Assembly: GCF_004319545.1 (NCBI RefSeq)
Contig: NZ_CP036313.1
Location: 3,598,501-3,662,500 of the forward strand
From: Desulfobacter hydrogenophilus
GTDB lineage: Bacteria > Desulfobacterota > Desulfobacteria > Desulfobacterales > Desulfobacteraceae
Direction: 5' to 3'
Length of the DNA stretch: 64,000 nt
Part shown: piece after piece, positions 9,066 through 17,125 of the stretch
How the letters are laid out: each line of letters opens with the position of its first letter
Numbering within the stretch: the stretch's first letter is position 1
The notes under the pieces: model-generated
Database searches by the model: none
The model's input: the letters and a program-made list of their open reading frames with translations, nothing else
What the model was told of the DNA's origin: nothing
Program-made: the position numbers and the translations under genes

Positions 9066-9087
9066 TCCATGCTCCCATGAGGCTAAC

Positions 9088-9811
9088 TAAAAGCGTTTTA
9101 TCATATAGTCCCGCCCACAGAAAAGGCACGACAATTAGATCCACCAAAATCTTTTGGTAATGCTGAACCGGTTGTTTCAACGAGCGGGATTATTGATAAA
9201 ACGTTGTTGAACAGAGCCGGTGGTCAGGGCCGGTAACGAGTGTTTTCACTATGGGGTTTATATCGATTGCTGGCAGACTGTGCAAGGATAATTTGGTGTG
9301 ATTTTGATGGTAAATGCTCAACGATTCGGTTTTGAACTGCTGCATATATTCTGCTCTACGGATATAGGCGGTACTTGTTTGTATTGTGCCGGGTTTTCGA
9401 CGCACCTCATGGGTATGGCCTGAAGCCATTGCCTTTGCCACAAGTTGTTTTAGATCAAAGATTAGGGTCAAGAAGTATCCCAGGCAGCCACCTTTTTATT
9501 TGGGACAATATAGCCAATATATACCGGCAGCAACTCGTAAAGTCTTGTCAGGCGGCCTTTTGAAGGGAGTTGAGATAACTAAGGGGTAAAAGTTGAGATA
9601 ACTGGGATTGCCCGGGAATATACGGGGTTAAATGGGATCGATTTTGACTTCATTTTCAAAGATTTTTTGAAAATGGTTTTTTACAAGATTTTGTGTGGTG
9701 GTATTAGAAATCACCACGACCTTTCACAGGATAATTTGACTCGTGAACACCACACCAAAATACTGTGGATTGACGTCGAAGTTTATAGCTCCCTTATAAT
9801 AAGGTAAAAGG
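9088..9811. other. 724-base stretch without a supported gene
   Basis: Several overlapping frames exist on both strands between 9190 and 9590 (for example a 93-codon minus-strand frame), but none shows a clear ribosome binding site or family resemblance. The words GTTGAGATAAC occur twice close together near 9570 and 9592. It may be remains of a decayed gene or element; I cannot tell which. Confidence 0.35.
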
Positions 9812-10639
9812 TCAATCAATTTCAAACCCGATCAGGTGGTATTTTGAGATAGTGGTTTCGCCCAGGGCATTCACTTCCACTTCCTTGTGGGTTCTGGCGG
9901 TTACGCGCTGAGATTTGAAATTTTCCAAACATTCATCAAGTATGTCTGGGGTGGCTACAAATGGTTTGGCGATAGATTCGTTATCATAGAAAACATCAAT
10001 TGAGCCCAGCAGAGATCTTTTATTAAACCTGGTGATATTGCATTCAATGGTTGTTATTTCTGTCTCGATTTCGACTTTTGACGGGAGTGGGTAGGTATTG
10101 CAATTGCCGTCATCAAACAAAATATGCTCTTTCGGACTCGATATAGTGATCATATTCGCATAGTTCTCTTTGATAAGCTGAGCCAATGAATAGAAGCCTT
10201 TGTGAATAACGGATGCTGCAGTCAGCACGTCGGATGTCGTGGTAACCTGGTCACCCTGAACAATATTTATTATTGCACCAGGGGAATTGTTTATTTCAAT
10301 GTTCATGGGCTTCTCCGTGCTCTTGAAGTGCTTTGAGGCTATCCCGATTAGATCATATCCAGATTTATAAAGCAACCAGGTGTAATTAAAAATCTGTGGT
10401 GCCAGGGGAGCGAAGGCTGTAGCTATTTCCGTAACAAGGCAAATATTTATAGAGCCTGGGGAGACTGCGGTCAACTTGACCCTTGGAGATAAAAGGGTTG
10501 TGGATAATTCATACTTTTGGGCTGATATTTTGAGGCATTGAGTGTATGTGGATTCATACTTAGCAAGCATGGTGATTAGGCTTTTGATATCAGATGATTT
10601 CTCAAAATGGTTGCCTTCTGCATGGATCTTAATTTCCAT
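9812..10639 (-). CDS. Conserved-looking protein of unknown function
   Basis: 275 residues, ATG preceded by GGGAG. The N-terminal half (PGSINICLVTEIATAFAPLAPQIFNYTWLLYKSGYDLI) includes an amphipathic or weakly hydrophobic segment near residues 85-120. It is followed by NSPGAIINIVQGDQVTT, a beta-rich pattern similar to linkers in phage- and defence-associated proteins. The C-terminal 100 residues look like a beta-rich domain (SKVEIETEITTIECNITRFNKRSLLGSIDVFYD). I do not recognise a named family with confidence. It stands alone on the minus strand between the cassette-like genes and small phage-type genes. Confidence 0.6.
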   Translation of the reverse strand: MEIKIHAEGNHFEKSSDIKSLITMLAKYESTYTQCLKISAQKYELSTTLLSPRVKLTAVSPGSINICLVTEIATAFAPLAPQIFNYTWLLYKSGYDLIGIASKHFKSTEKPMNIEINNSPGAIINIVQGDQVTTTSDVLTAASVIHKGFYSLAQLIKENYANMITISSPKEHILFDDGNCNTYPLPSKVEIETEITTIECNITRFNKRSLLGSIDVFYDNESIAKPFVATPDILDECLENFKSQRVTARTHKEVEVNALGETTISKYHLIGFEID

Positions 10640-10810
10640 TGATCTTAGCTCCCCTATTTTGCGTTAACGGGTTAGAAATATTTATGTTTCCCTGTGCCAT
10701 CTCGGTATAATTTTAAAGGCGCAGCCTGTTATGGGTTTTTATTGACTTATATGCTATTCTCATGTGGCAGTCATCGCTTGATGAGTTGAATTTTTAAATA
10801 GGAGATAAGC

Positions 10811-11056
10811 ATGGTATCGCATCAGCAAATTAATCTTAAAAAAATAAAAAGTTCATTGATCTCAATTGGCATGGCGCTGCATGCAAGCCACGGCCTTCTT
10901 GCCACGGACGACCCTTCTGCAAAAGAGGAGGATGCCCAGTGGGAGTCCTGGCGTATTGATCATTCCAAAGAAGTGTCAGCTTTGGAGTTTATAGAGTCTC
11001 TTTTCAGTGACACCGATACTTGTCCTTTATGTGGGAATCGTAAAAACGACCTTTAG
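10811..11056 (+). CDS. Small protein with C-terminal CPLCG motif, unknown function
   Basis: 81 residues, ATG with AGGAG upstream. The C-terminus carries CPLCGNRK, half of a zinc-binding site or a reactive Cys pair. The body is mixed and acidic (ATDDPSAKEEDAQWESWRIDHSKEV). It overlaps the 3' end of the convergent KTSC gene by about 50 bases. No family recognised. Confidence 0.5.
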   Translation: MVSHQQINLKKIKSSLISIGMALHASHGLLATDDPSAKEEDAQWESWRIDHSKEVSALEFIESLFSDTDTCPLCGNRKNDL

Positions 11057-11207
11057 ATAATGCTGAAAGAAAGCTTTCAAACACGTTTTGAGGCACACGG
11101 CAGTAATCATAGGTTGCTCCCTGGTTGAACCGTATTTTCATTTTTTGTGAAGAGGGATCATAGCCTATAGCTGATATGGCACTCGAATTTACCCGGGTCA
11201 TTTCCAT
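11004..11207 (-). CDS. KTSC domain protein
   Basis: 67 residues with the characteristic pattern of KTSC proteins: VNSSAISAIGYDPSSQKMKIRFNQG, then TYDYCRVPQNVFESFLSALSKGRFYDSHIKDKY. The family is named after a conserved lysine-threonine-serine-cysteine-like stretch and is frequent in prophages and plasmids; its role is not established. The ATG is preceded by AAGGAG. It converges with and slightly overlaps the neighbouring plus-strand gene. Confidence 0.8.
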   Translation of the reverse strand: MEMTRVNSSAISAIGYDPSSQKMKIRFNQGATYDYCRVPQNVFESFLSALSKGRFYDSHIKDKYRCH

Positions 11208-11263
11208 GGTGGAACTCCTTTTTTAATAATTTTAAAAAGATTGATTTTTAAAGGGCTGATAAT

Positions 11264-11968
11264 ATGATGGATATAGTTCCTTTTCGGTTTCAAGGCATCA
11301 CGCTCCAGGAGGCCTGCTGGATGGACGGCAAGCCGTTTTTTACCCGCCGGGCTGTCGGAGAGTGGCTGGAGTATTCACAGCCGGACTCAGCGATAAAGCA
11401 CATTGTAACCCGCAACCCTCATATCGAGGATGACCGGTGGTCAACACTTGTCAAATTGACAAGTGTTGAAGGCGATCGAGATGTGCTCAGGGAACTTCGC
11501 GTTTACGACCCCATAGGTTTTCAGCTCATCGTTTTTGAGTCCAGGCAGCCCAGGGCTATCAAGTACAAGATTGCTGTGGCCAATCTTGCCTGGGCTTTTA
11601 TGAACGGATCGATCAAACCGTCCGAATGGTCCAGTAAGGGAGATCTGATATCTTCCAGTCGTCAGATCCACTCCCTCAAGCCTTGTATAAAGCGTGGTGA
11701 GCTGGTGCGGGACCTGGCTCAGCGGGAAGGGATCAGCAAGCAAACGGCTTACCGTATGATTGGACGGGTTACCGGTAAGCGGATGCGGCAAAGTATCCGT
11801 TGTGACAGAGGTAAAACCAGATATCCAAAAGAGCAGGCACAGGTCTTTCATTACATCAAAAGGCATCCCAAAGCGGGCGGAACCGAGATCCGCAACGCTT
11901 TGGGCCTGACGGTTTCCGCCACCCTGATCAATGCCTGGCTACGGAATAAACATAAAATAAATCCTTAA
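11264..11968 (+). CDS. BRO-N domain phage antirepressor-like protein
   Basis: 234 residues. The N-terminal 110 residues follow the BRO/Bro-N pattern (FTRRAVGEWLEYSQPDSAIKHIVTRNP, then DPIGFQLIVFESRQPRAIKYK). The C-terminal part contains a helix-turn-helix-like segment (LVRDLAQREGISKQTAYRMIGRVTGKR) and a second DNA-binding-like stretch (AGGTEIRNALGLTVSATLINAWLRNK). BRO proteins typically act as antirepressors or DNA-binding regulators in phages. It lies outside the core of the prophage described below and may belong to an older phage remnant. Two consecutive ATG codons are possible starts. Confidence 0.75.
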   Translation: MMDIVPFRFQGITLQEACWMDGKPFFTRRAVGEWLEYSQPDSAIKHIVTRNPHIEDDRWSTLVKLTSVEGDRDVLRELRVYDPIGFQLIVFESRQPRAIKYKIAVANLAWAFMNGSIKPSEWSSKGDLISSSRQIHSLKPCIKRGELVRDLAQREGISKQTAYRMIGRVTGKRMRQSIRCDRGKTRYPKEQAQVFHYIKRHPKAGGTEIRNALGLTVSATLINAWLRNKHKINP

Positions 11969-12105
11969 TGCATGGCTTATTATCATTTTACGGCTGAAGT
12001 TGTGAAAACGGTTATGACAACCAAATGTGCCGATAACTTGTCAATATTACAAAATATGTGTTAATGAATATGAATAATTTTAACCAAACCTTCCTGGAGG
12101 AAAAA

Positions 12106-12459
12106 ATGGACAACTCAACGGCAGAAGAAATTATAGTTCGGCTCAAGGGACTAAGGGCAGATATGGACTACGTTGGGGAACAGCTGGTGTATACCCAAGC
12201 CATCCTTGGCTCATTCCATCCGGACCCAGTGCTCAGAGACCACTGTCAGAATTGTTTAAAGATTGCCGTTGAAGCGTGCTACTCAGAGGCAAGCATTAAA
12301 CGGATTCGAGATCAATACCCCGTGATTGATCGTACCGATTTTTTAAGGAATTTGCTTGCCGAGGCAATACAAAAACTTGATACAGTAGCTATAAAGGAAC
12401 AGGATCCGTCATTCAAGGAGTTGGTTGACGATTGCGGCGCCATCCCCAGTGAGGCCTAA
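12106..12459 (+). CDS. Hypothetical helical protein
   Basis: 117 residues from the ATG at 12106, chosen because CTGGAGG stands seven bases upstream; the frame opens further upstream at 12058 without such a site. It is largely helical (MDNSTAEEIIVRLKGLRADMDYVGEQLVYTQAIL) with HCQNC, a possible metal-binding or disulfide pair, near residue 47. No family recognised. Its end overlaps the convergent gene by 51 bases. Confidence 0.55.
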   Translation: MDNSTAEEIIVRLKGLRADMDYVGEQLVYTQAILGSFHPDPVLRDHCQNCLKIAVEACYSEASIKRIRDQYPVIDRTDFLRNLLAEAIQKLDTVAIKEQDPSFKELVDDCGAIPSEA

Positions 12460-12666
12460 AAAACCGCCGAGTCCTTTGTTGATATACCCAATTTTTATAA
12501 GGTACTCGGCGTTGTTTTTAACCTCATACCTGTCATAGCCGAGCGATTTTGCTATATGCTCGATCCGTGACAGGTGTTTTGTTTTTTCAGATTTTCTTTT
12601 TTCGGACACCTCAATTAATATTTCGTTGCACATATCTTCATCAAAAGGTCCATTCGGATCAAACAT
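12409..12666 (-). CDS. Small winged-helix-like protein
   Basis: 85 residues, ATG preceded by a strong AAGGAGGG. The second half (SRIEHIAKSLGYDRYEVKNNAEYLIKIGYINKGLGGFLGLTGDGAAIVNQ) has the layout of a winged helix: helix, recognition helix and a glycine-rich wing, ending with LTGDGAA as in many small phage and archaeal-type regulators. Probably a DNA-binding protein. The downstream end overlaps the convergent plus-strand gene. Confidence 0.6.
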   Translation of the reverse strand: MFDPNGPFDEDMCNEILIEVSEKRKSEKTKHLSRIEHIAKSLGYDRYEVKNNAEYLIKIGYINKGLGGFLGLTGDGAAIVNQLLE

Positions 12667-12838
12667 AAAACCCTCCTTAAGTAATTTACGCTCCCATCTC
12701 CAGATAAAAGAATAAAAATTAGCAATTAATCAATAAGTGTTTCGGTTTCATACTTCCTCCATTTTTGCATCTCATTATAAATAAGGTATCGGGTTTGTGT
12801 GGTTATGCTGCCTCACGGGCAGCGGTTGCGGGGCGGGC
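12667..12838. other. Possible left boundary zone of the Mu-like prophage
   Basis: AT-rich, no gene. The left end of the prophage should lie between here and 13160, since everything from the 208-residue gene rightward fits a transposable phage. I could not find a matching pair of terminal repeats with the right end near 55700, so the exact end is undetermined. Confidence 0.3.
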
Positions 12839-13120
12839 TCAGCCGTAGGGGCGGGGGTGAAAGATGTGCTGGGTGATTTCTACGGCTGCGCCCTGGGCTT
12901 TCCATTTGCGGGATGTTGTGGGGGCTATGTGCGCATGGCGGTGGTGGGTCTGGCCGTGGGAGGTGAACTGGTATGTCAGTTCCAGGGGGTGCCGGCAGGA
13001 AGCCACCGCCCGGATGTGATACAGCAGGCTCAGGGAGACCGGCCCGATGGCGTAGATACCGTGCCTGTGTTCCGGGTGGGTGGAGTTGATGACCTGCTTG
13101 AGCTTGCCGGCACTGTCCAC
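12839..13120 (-). pseudogene. Conserved-looking gene, probably truncated at its 5' end
   Basis: The minus-strand frame reads KGIFIWVDSAGKLKQVINSTHPEHRHGIY, then AIGPVSLSLLYHIRAVASCRHP and LTYQFTSHGQTHHRHAHIAPTTSRKW. It looks like a genuine protein, rich in His and with regular alternation of strands. The only usable start inside it is a GTG at 13118-13120. The frame stays open upstream to a stop that overlaps the end of the preceding gene at about 13166, and sense (NWNSITKQWEGKG) seems to continue before the GTG. Either it starts at a non-standard codon inside the upstream gene's end, or it is a 3' remnant. The plus-strand frame over the same region is a shadow. Confidence 0.45.
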
Positions 13121-13160
13121 CCAGATAAAGATACCCTTACCTTCCCATTGTTTTGTTATG

Positions 13161-13787
13161 CTATTCCAATTTCATAATGATGCTATGGAGTTTTTTTAAA
13201 TTTTGTTCTCCAAGCTGTGTAAGTGAAGAGACTCTTTTGTCTAAATTAGTATAAACGATATTGTAGACATCCCCTTTGGATAAATTTAAATTTTTTGACT
13301 TTGCCCAAATAGCACTATATAGCTCGTTCCTCCATTTCGGATTGTTGGTGCGACGGATTTTATGTCGTTTGATGGCTGATTGTTGCTTAATCCAAGAAAG
13401 AGCTTCATCTCCTAAGTGAACAGGAATCTCCCTGTAAGAAGCCACACTATATCTTTCTTTTAACTTAGACCACCACTTCTTACATGCTTTATTGCGAGGC
13501 ATTCCTCCCGCTTCTTCCTTTAATGCAAGATTGTCAATAACGTCTTTTAATTGTTTTGCTTGTTTGGCGGTAATGTGTTGGGGGCCAGGTGTAAATTGAG
13601 TGCGGTTTACTTTAGGGGGTGACTTAATATTAAGATCTCCAGCAATATTAATATCTCTACCAGAAACAATATTGTTTTTCCCTGCAACAGAAGCATTAAT
13701 AATGGGCCTCTCATTTTTGATGTTTGGCCCTGGCTTTTTAACGTTTTCAAAAATACGAAAAATCTTTCCTTTCACTTCATCATCCAT
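13161..13787 (-). CDS. Prophage regulatory protein with ORF6C/P22AR-like C-terminus
   Basis: 208 residues, start preceded by AGGAGGA. Residues 25-55 contain a beta-rich GKNNIVSGRDINIAGDLNI pattern, seen as a linker in phage regulators and defence proteins. The C-terminal 130 residues (ITAKQAKQLKDVIDNLA..., KKWWSKLKERYSVASYREIPVHLGDEALSWIKQQ) resemble the C-terminal domain shared by phage antirepressors, where a conserved W...LK.RF.V.SY..IP pattern is found. It is cotranscribed with the repressor gene 15 bases upstream and may modulate it. The domain call is from pattern memory. Confidence 0.55.
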   Translation of the reverse strand: MDDEVKGKIFRIFENVKKPGPNIKNERPIINASVAGKNNIVSGRDINIAGDLNIKSPPKVNRTQFTPGPQHITAKQAKQLKDVIDNLALKEEAGGMPRNKACKKWWSKLKERYSVASYREIPVHLGDEALSWIKQQSAIKRHKIRRTNNPKWRNELYSAIWAKSKNLNLSKGDVYNIVYTNLDKRVSSLTQLGEQNLKKLHSIIMKLE

Positions 13788-13802
13788 TTCTATCCTCCTA
13801 AA

Positions 13803-14225
13803 TTACACAGCCAATCTTAAAACCCGTTCCACAACGGATGGGTCAATATTCTTTTTTGTGTCGATAAAATATTGATATAGAATTGAAATTACTTCGCTTT
13901 TTGTTTTTGGGGGCACCGTCAAATCTATCTGCTCTAAATTTTCTTCAACCCCGGCTATTACTTCCTCTAGAAGTTTGAGATCAACGGCATTGGGCAGACT
14001 TAGCTCTGCTTCTATAGGCTCGGTTCCAATGCCAGAGATAAGCCAATCAAGGTTGATCCACGCTTTATTCGATTTTAAATTTTGATAGAAAGTAGTCCCA
14101 GGTGTTTGGCCCCCCTTTAAGTAATTAAAGAGCTGTGCCCTGCTGACTCCACTCATTTTGGCAAACTCCACCCTAGTTAAACCAGATTTTTTAATTATAG
14201 TTTTTAACCTGTCTGTGAATTCCAT
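13803..14225 (-). CDS. Prophage repressor, Cro/CI-type helix-turn-helix
   Basis: 140 residues, divergent from the early operon and therefore in the position of the Mu-like c repressor. The N-terminal 65 residues are a Cro/CI-type helix-turn-helix (RLKTIIKKSGLTRVEFAKMSGVSRAQLFNYLKGGQTPG) followed by WINLDWLISGIG, a signature of phage repressors of this kind. The C-terminal half is helical and probably mediates dimerisation. It should bind the repeated TTAGACTAA sites that begin about 20 bases upstream of its start and so repress both itself and the ner-side promoter. Confidence 0.82.
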   Translation of the reverse strand: MEFTDRLKTIIKKSGLTRVEFAKMSGVSRAQLFNYLKGGQTPGTTFYQNLKSNKAWINLDWLISGIGTEPIEAELSLPNAVDLKLLEEVIAGVEENLEQIDLTVPPKTKSEVISILYQYFIDTKKNIDPSVVERVLRLAV

Positions 14226-14246
14226 AATAAAATCAAAATGTTCTCC

Positions 14247-14324
14247 TTAGTCTAAGAAATTAGACTAAAAAAGCTATTTTTTTAGACTAATTTCTTGACG
14301 AGTCCAATATTTTAGACTATTGTA
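14247..14324. promoter_or_regulatory. Repressor/early divergent promoter region with TTAGACTAA operators
   Basis: The 9-mer TTAGTCTAA or its complement TTAGACTAA occurs at 14247-14255, 14260-14268 and 14282-14290, with a variant TTAGACTAT at 14312-14320. The first two form an inverted pair. A possible early promoter reads TTGACG at 14295-14300 with a TATTGT-like -10 near 14319, so the last operator would overlap its -10. This fits a repressor that shuts off the early operon. Confidence 0.7.
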
Positions 14325-14391
14325 TGTCTACGCCTAATAAAAGCGCATTAAAAAATTAGTTACAACAAACCTTTAAAAAAAAGGAGCCCTT

Positions 14392-14676
14392 ATGAGCAAC
14401 TCCAAAACCATGACCCCCGAAGAGATCAAGTTCGCCCTGGATAAAGCGGGTCTGTCCATGTCCGGTCTGGCCAGGGATCTGCGCGTCAGCCCAGGCGTGG
14501 TCTGCCAGGTAGTAAACAACAAATCCATCAGCCATAGAATCCGGTGCCACGTTGCCCGGGCCATAGGTCGTCCGGTGGATGAGATCTGGAATATCAAAAA
14601 AGATCCCACCCGCACCGGGCGGCCGCTTGGCAGAGGTCTGTATGATCACGAACAATGCCAGGCTGCGGTGGTGTGA
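14392..14676 (+). CDS. ner: Ner/Nlp-like DNA-binding protein
   Basis: 94 residues; first gene of the early operon with AAGGAG at 14381-14386. Residues 8-65 (TPEEIKFALDKAGLSMSGLARDLRVSPGVVCQVVNNK..., ARAIGRPVDEIWN) match the Ner/Nlp pattern, in which a lambda-repressor-like helix-turn-helix ends in an xIW motif. In Mu, Ner turns down early transcription after induction. The C-terminal tail is longer than in Mu Ner. Confidence 0.72.
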   Translation: MSNSKTMTPEEIKFALDKAGLSMSGLARDLRVSPGVVCQVVNNKSISHRIRCHVARAIGRPVDEIWNIKKDPTRTGRPLGRGLYDHEQCQAAVV

Positions 14677-14804
14677 CCATGCCCGTTATCCGCCTTCTGC
14701 CAGGAAAATTGTGTGGACAGGCGTGTTTTAAGCCATATCGGGCAAGGTTGCAAGGACCATTTAGCATCCTGGTTTTACCTTATATCTATCCGGAGGTGAA
14801 ATCA

Positions 14805-15341
14805 ATGTCTAAAAGAACATCTAAAAATGAGCAGCAAATGGAGTTTGACTGGGATTTTCCCAGCAAACTGGAAAAAGTTGTCCGGGAACGGAGACAAATC
14901 CAAAAAAATGTTGCGGCCGGTCCTGCCAAAAAAGTCCAGACCGAGAACGAGTTTGATTTGTGCATCCTGCTGTCTGCAGGGGTAAAAAAAGCCATCACCG
15001 AATCGGGCCTTAGCCGGGATCATGTGGTGGACGGGATCAACGTGTACTTTGGTCGAAATCATGACGATGCCGACAAAAATGAGGGCATCTGCCGAAAACC
15101 CATCACTATCCATATGCTCAACAATTATTTGAGCAAGCCTGCTGAGTATCCTGTCCCTGCGTATTACCTGTTTGCGCTGCATCATGTGACCCATAGCCTG
15201 GAACCGGCCCGGGTGCTGGTGGAGGCGGAAGGGGCCAAGATCGCCACCGGTGCTGATATCCGGCAGATGGCGCTGGGTAAGCTGGAGGAGCATATCGTGG
15301 AGATAAACCGGCTGAAAAAGGAGATCAAATGTCAGAGATAG
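14805..15341 (+). CDS. Early-region protein of unknown function
   Basis: 178 residues from the ATG at 14805, which has GGAGGTG at 14792-14798; the frame is open upstream but without a good site. The N-terminus is basic and glutamine-rich (SKRTSKNEQQMEFDWDFPSKLEKVVRERRQ). The middle (AITESGLSRDHVVDGINVYFGR..., KPITIHMLNNYLSKPAEYPVPAYYLFALHHVT) has the appearance of a helix-turn-helix-type fold, and the C-terminus is a short coiled coil. Its position between ner and the transposase suggests a replication or regulatory role; no named family recognised. Confidence 0.65.
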   Translation: MSKRTSKNEQQMEFDWDFPSKLEKVVRERRQIQKNVAAGPAKKVQTENEFDLCILLSAGVKKAITESGLSRDHVVDGINVYFGRNHDDADKNEGICRKPITIHMLNNYLSKPAEYPVPAYYLFALHHVTHSLEPARVLVEAEGAKIATGADIRQMALGKLEEHIVEINRLKKEIKCQR

Positions 15342-15382
15342 AGACACAAATCATGAAAACCCCATTGGATATCGGCAACAAA

Positions 15383-15877
15383 TCAGTATCCCCTGAATAT
15401 GGAGCTGGTTTGGGTCGGAGCTCCGACCACGACCGCCCCGCCGGAGTCCTTGTCGGCGTGATCGGTAAATTGGGTTCCGCACTCCGGACAGGCATAGCGT
15501 GTACCGCCACCATCCCGCCCGGTGCGATTGAGTATCGAGGCCTTATCCTTGCCAAAGCAGTGTTGACAAAGGTAATGCTGAGTGCCGGCGGCATCAGTAT
15601 CAGGCTTGGGTCTATACGCAATAAATCCAGGAGCAACTTCAGTTCGCGCGTATTGTTTTGCTATGATTTCCCACTTTTCCTTCTTCACAATCTTTGCTTC
15701 CAATTCATTTTTGACCTTAATCAAATGCGAATTTTCTTTTTGGAGAAGGAAAATCTTATCCTGAAGTCCAATAACAATGTTTCTGATCTCAATGAGCCCT
15801 GTCTTGACGGCCTCTTCGGTGGCTACATCAAGGGTGTTTTTGACAAGCGAAGATAATTTCTGCAGGGATGAAAACAT
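15383..15877 (-). CDS. Zinc-ribbon protein on the minus strand of the early region, paralogue 1
   Basis: 164 residues from the ATG at 15875-15877. An N-terminal helical, coiled-coil half (MFSSLQKLSSLVKNTLDVATEEAV through KNELEAKIVKKEKWE) is followed by a zinc ribbon with two Cys pairs, YLCQHCF and YACPECG. It is clearly related to the neighbouring 15980-16465 product: both have an APGxxxY segment before the ribbon, HYLCxxCF, GTRYxCPxC and an end of the form S-x-x-F-x-GY. It runs opposite to the phage early operon. The overlapping plus-strand frame is a shadow because it lacks any such pattern. Function unknown; an accessory (moron) gene is likely. Confidence 0.72.
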   Translation of the reverse strand: MFSSLQKLSSLVKNTLDVATEEAVKTGLIEIRNIVIGLQDKIFLLQKENSHLIKVKNELEAKIVKKEKWEIIAKQYARTEVAPGFIAYRPKPDTDAAGTQHYLCQHCFGKDKASILNRTGRDGGGTRYACPECGTQFTDHADKDSGGAVVVGAPTQTSSIFRGY

Positions 15878-15979
15878 GGTGTCCGCCTTATCGTTTTTGA
15901 CAAAACAGGTTAATGGCACGGGGTGACAGTGCATAAATTTAAAGGAGAAAAACACATGATGGCAACGATTACGGAGCGG

Positions 15980-16465
15980 TTAATACCCCTTAAACATCGA
16001 GTCGCTCGTATACGGACCGGCTACAGATACCGTAAATGGCTCTTTGTTCGCATGGTCCACAATGTCGGCTTTACATTTCGGGCAGTGGTAACGTGTGCCG
16101 GGCAGTTCCCGCCCGGCGCATTGGAGTATCGATTCGCGCTTGTCCTTGAAGCAGTTTGCGCAAAGGTAATGAAGCGGGTTGCTGCTCTCTTCTTTAGGCT
16201 TAAACGCGTACACGAAAACACCGGGAGCCAATTCGGCAAGCATGTAGTTTGGTTCTACCTTGTTTTCCCAGTCTTTGGTCTGCTGGTATTTTTCCTTGAT
16301 CTCTCGATACGAATCATAAAGCTCAAAGGCCAGCGTATACGCCTCGAAACTCGCCTTCTGGAGAGAGGTGATCTCAGTTACGAGTTCATCAAACGCTTTA
16401 GCCTTCGCGTATTTCTCGACTAACTCAACGGAGGTTTTTATGGATTTTAATGATTTAAAAAGCAT
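15980..16465 (-). CDS. Zinc-ribbon protein on the minus strand of the early region, paralogue 2
   Basis: 162 residues from the ATG at 16463-16465 with AAGGAG just upstream. Layout as in paralogue 1: helical N-terminus (MLFKSLKSIKTSVELVEKYAKAKAFDELVTEI), tyrosine-rich middle (ELYDSYREIKEKYQQ), then a zinc ribbon with YLCANCF and YHCPKCK and a C-terminal SDSMFKGY. The two copies have diverged well beyond recent duplication. Related zinc-ribbon proteins are common in proteobacterial prophages and islands without known function. Second of three minus-strand genes in a row. Confidence 0.72.
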   Translation of the reverse strand: MLFKSLKSIKTSVELVEKYAKAKAFDELVTEITSLQKASFEAYTLAFELYDSYREIKEKYQQTKDWENKVEPNYMLAELAPGVFVYAFKPKEESSNPLHYLCANCFKDKRESILQCAGRELPGTRYHCPKCKADIVDHANKEPFTVSVAGPYTSDSMFKGY

Positions 16466-16546
16466 GGAATCAACTCCTTGGTAGATAAATTTAAGGGAAA
16501 ACACATGGGATCTGAAATATTGAAGTCAATAAAATCAAATCGCAGT

Positions 16547-16957
16547 TCATTCAATAAACGCAATCATCGCCCAGAGGCTTTGGCCAGCAGTGATATAATT
16601 CTTATATCCGAATGTGGTAACACAGTCGTCGCTCTCCTGGTGAAGATTTTTCTTATCTATCTGGTCCTTGTACCCCTTATAAGCCTTATCGAATATGCTC
16701 CGCCTGCGCCGGGTGATGAGAAGATCTCTGTACCTGTCAATGACTTGAACCAGGTCCCGGATGGCATCGGCGTTGGTGACACCCACCGAGCGTTGCCCGC
16801 TGCCGATCGTCAGAATCTCAACATGCAGAAGCCCGACGAGGTCAGCTCCGACGTCCAGTCGCAACCTGAATTTGTCGCTCAGGATGTGGGAAAAGAAACC
16901 TGCGATAAAACCGATAACGCCGAAGCAGGTGCGGATGAGGATTTCATTTTCTGGCAT
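16547..16957 (-). CDS. Small predicted membrane protein, first of the minus-strand trio
   Basis: 136 residues from the ATG at 16955-16957, which has GGAGG five bases upstream; the longer frame to 17008 lacks such a site. A hydrophobic segment (CFGVIGFIAGFFSHIL, about residues 9-24) is followed by SVGVTNADAIRDLVQVIDRYRDLL and a basic stretch (ITRRRRSIFDKAYKGY). It may be an inner-membrane protein with a cytoplasmic domain. A plus-strand frame of similar length overlaps it and also has hydrophobic stretches, so the strand choice rests on the start signal and the two minus-strand neighbours. Confidence 0.5.
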   Translation of the reverse strand: MPENEILIRTCFGVIGFIAGFFSHILSDKFRLRLDVGADLVGLLHVEILTIGSGQRSVGVTNADAIRDLVQVIDRYRDLLITRRRRSIFDKAYKGYKDQIDKKNLHQESDDCVTTFGYKNYITAGQSLWAMIAFIE

Positions 16958-17125
16958 GAGGCCTCCATTTATTTTTTGATATTCGGTGTGTCCTTTCTTT
17001 TCGGGCATTCACGATGGCAATCCCGTAACGATGCAGATTGACGGTACATGAATTTAAGGGAAAAGACAATGACGTCGTCATGGATGAAAGCGGATTTACA
17101 ACCTGAACTTACACATGAGGTGACT

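Larger units (their letters stand above)
15931..17073 (-). repeat. Conserved element upstream of each of three minus-strand genes
   Basis: A roughly 25-base motif, on the minus strand TGTnTTTTCCCTTAAATTTAT, is found three times: 15931-15958, 16484-16508 and 17046-17073. Each copy precedes one minus-strand gene by 19 to 90 bases. It may be a promoter or operator shared by the trio. On the plus strand the same motif looks like a ribosome binding site before an ATG, which makes shadow frames seem plausible. Confidence 0.5.

Noticed and set aside
12797..13177. Plus-strand frame of 126 codons, Gly/Val/Cys-rich
   Set aside because: Composition typical of the reverse reading of a real gene; the minus strand reads as a better protein.
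15957..16423. Plus-strand open frame with a ribosome-binding-like AAAGGAG before ATG
   Set aside because: It lies opposite a minus-strand gene with clear zinc-ribbon Cys pairs and a paralogue next to it. The apparent binding site is part of the motif repeated before each minus-strand gene.
16478..17041. Plus-strand frame of 187 codons with hydrophobic stretches
   Set aside because: The opposite minus-strand frame has GGAGG before its ATG and fits the direction of its two neighbours. The choice is not certain.
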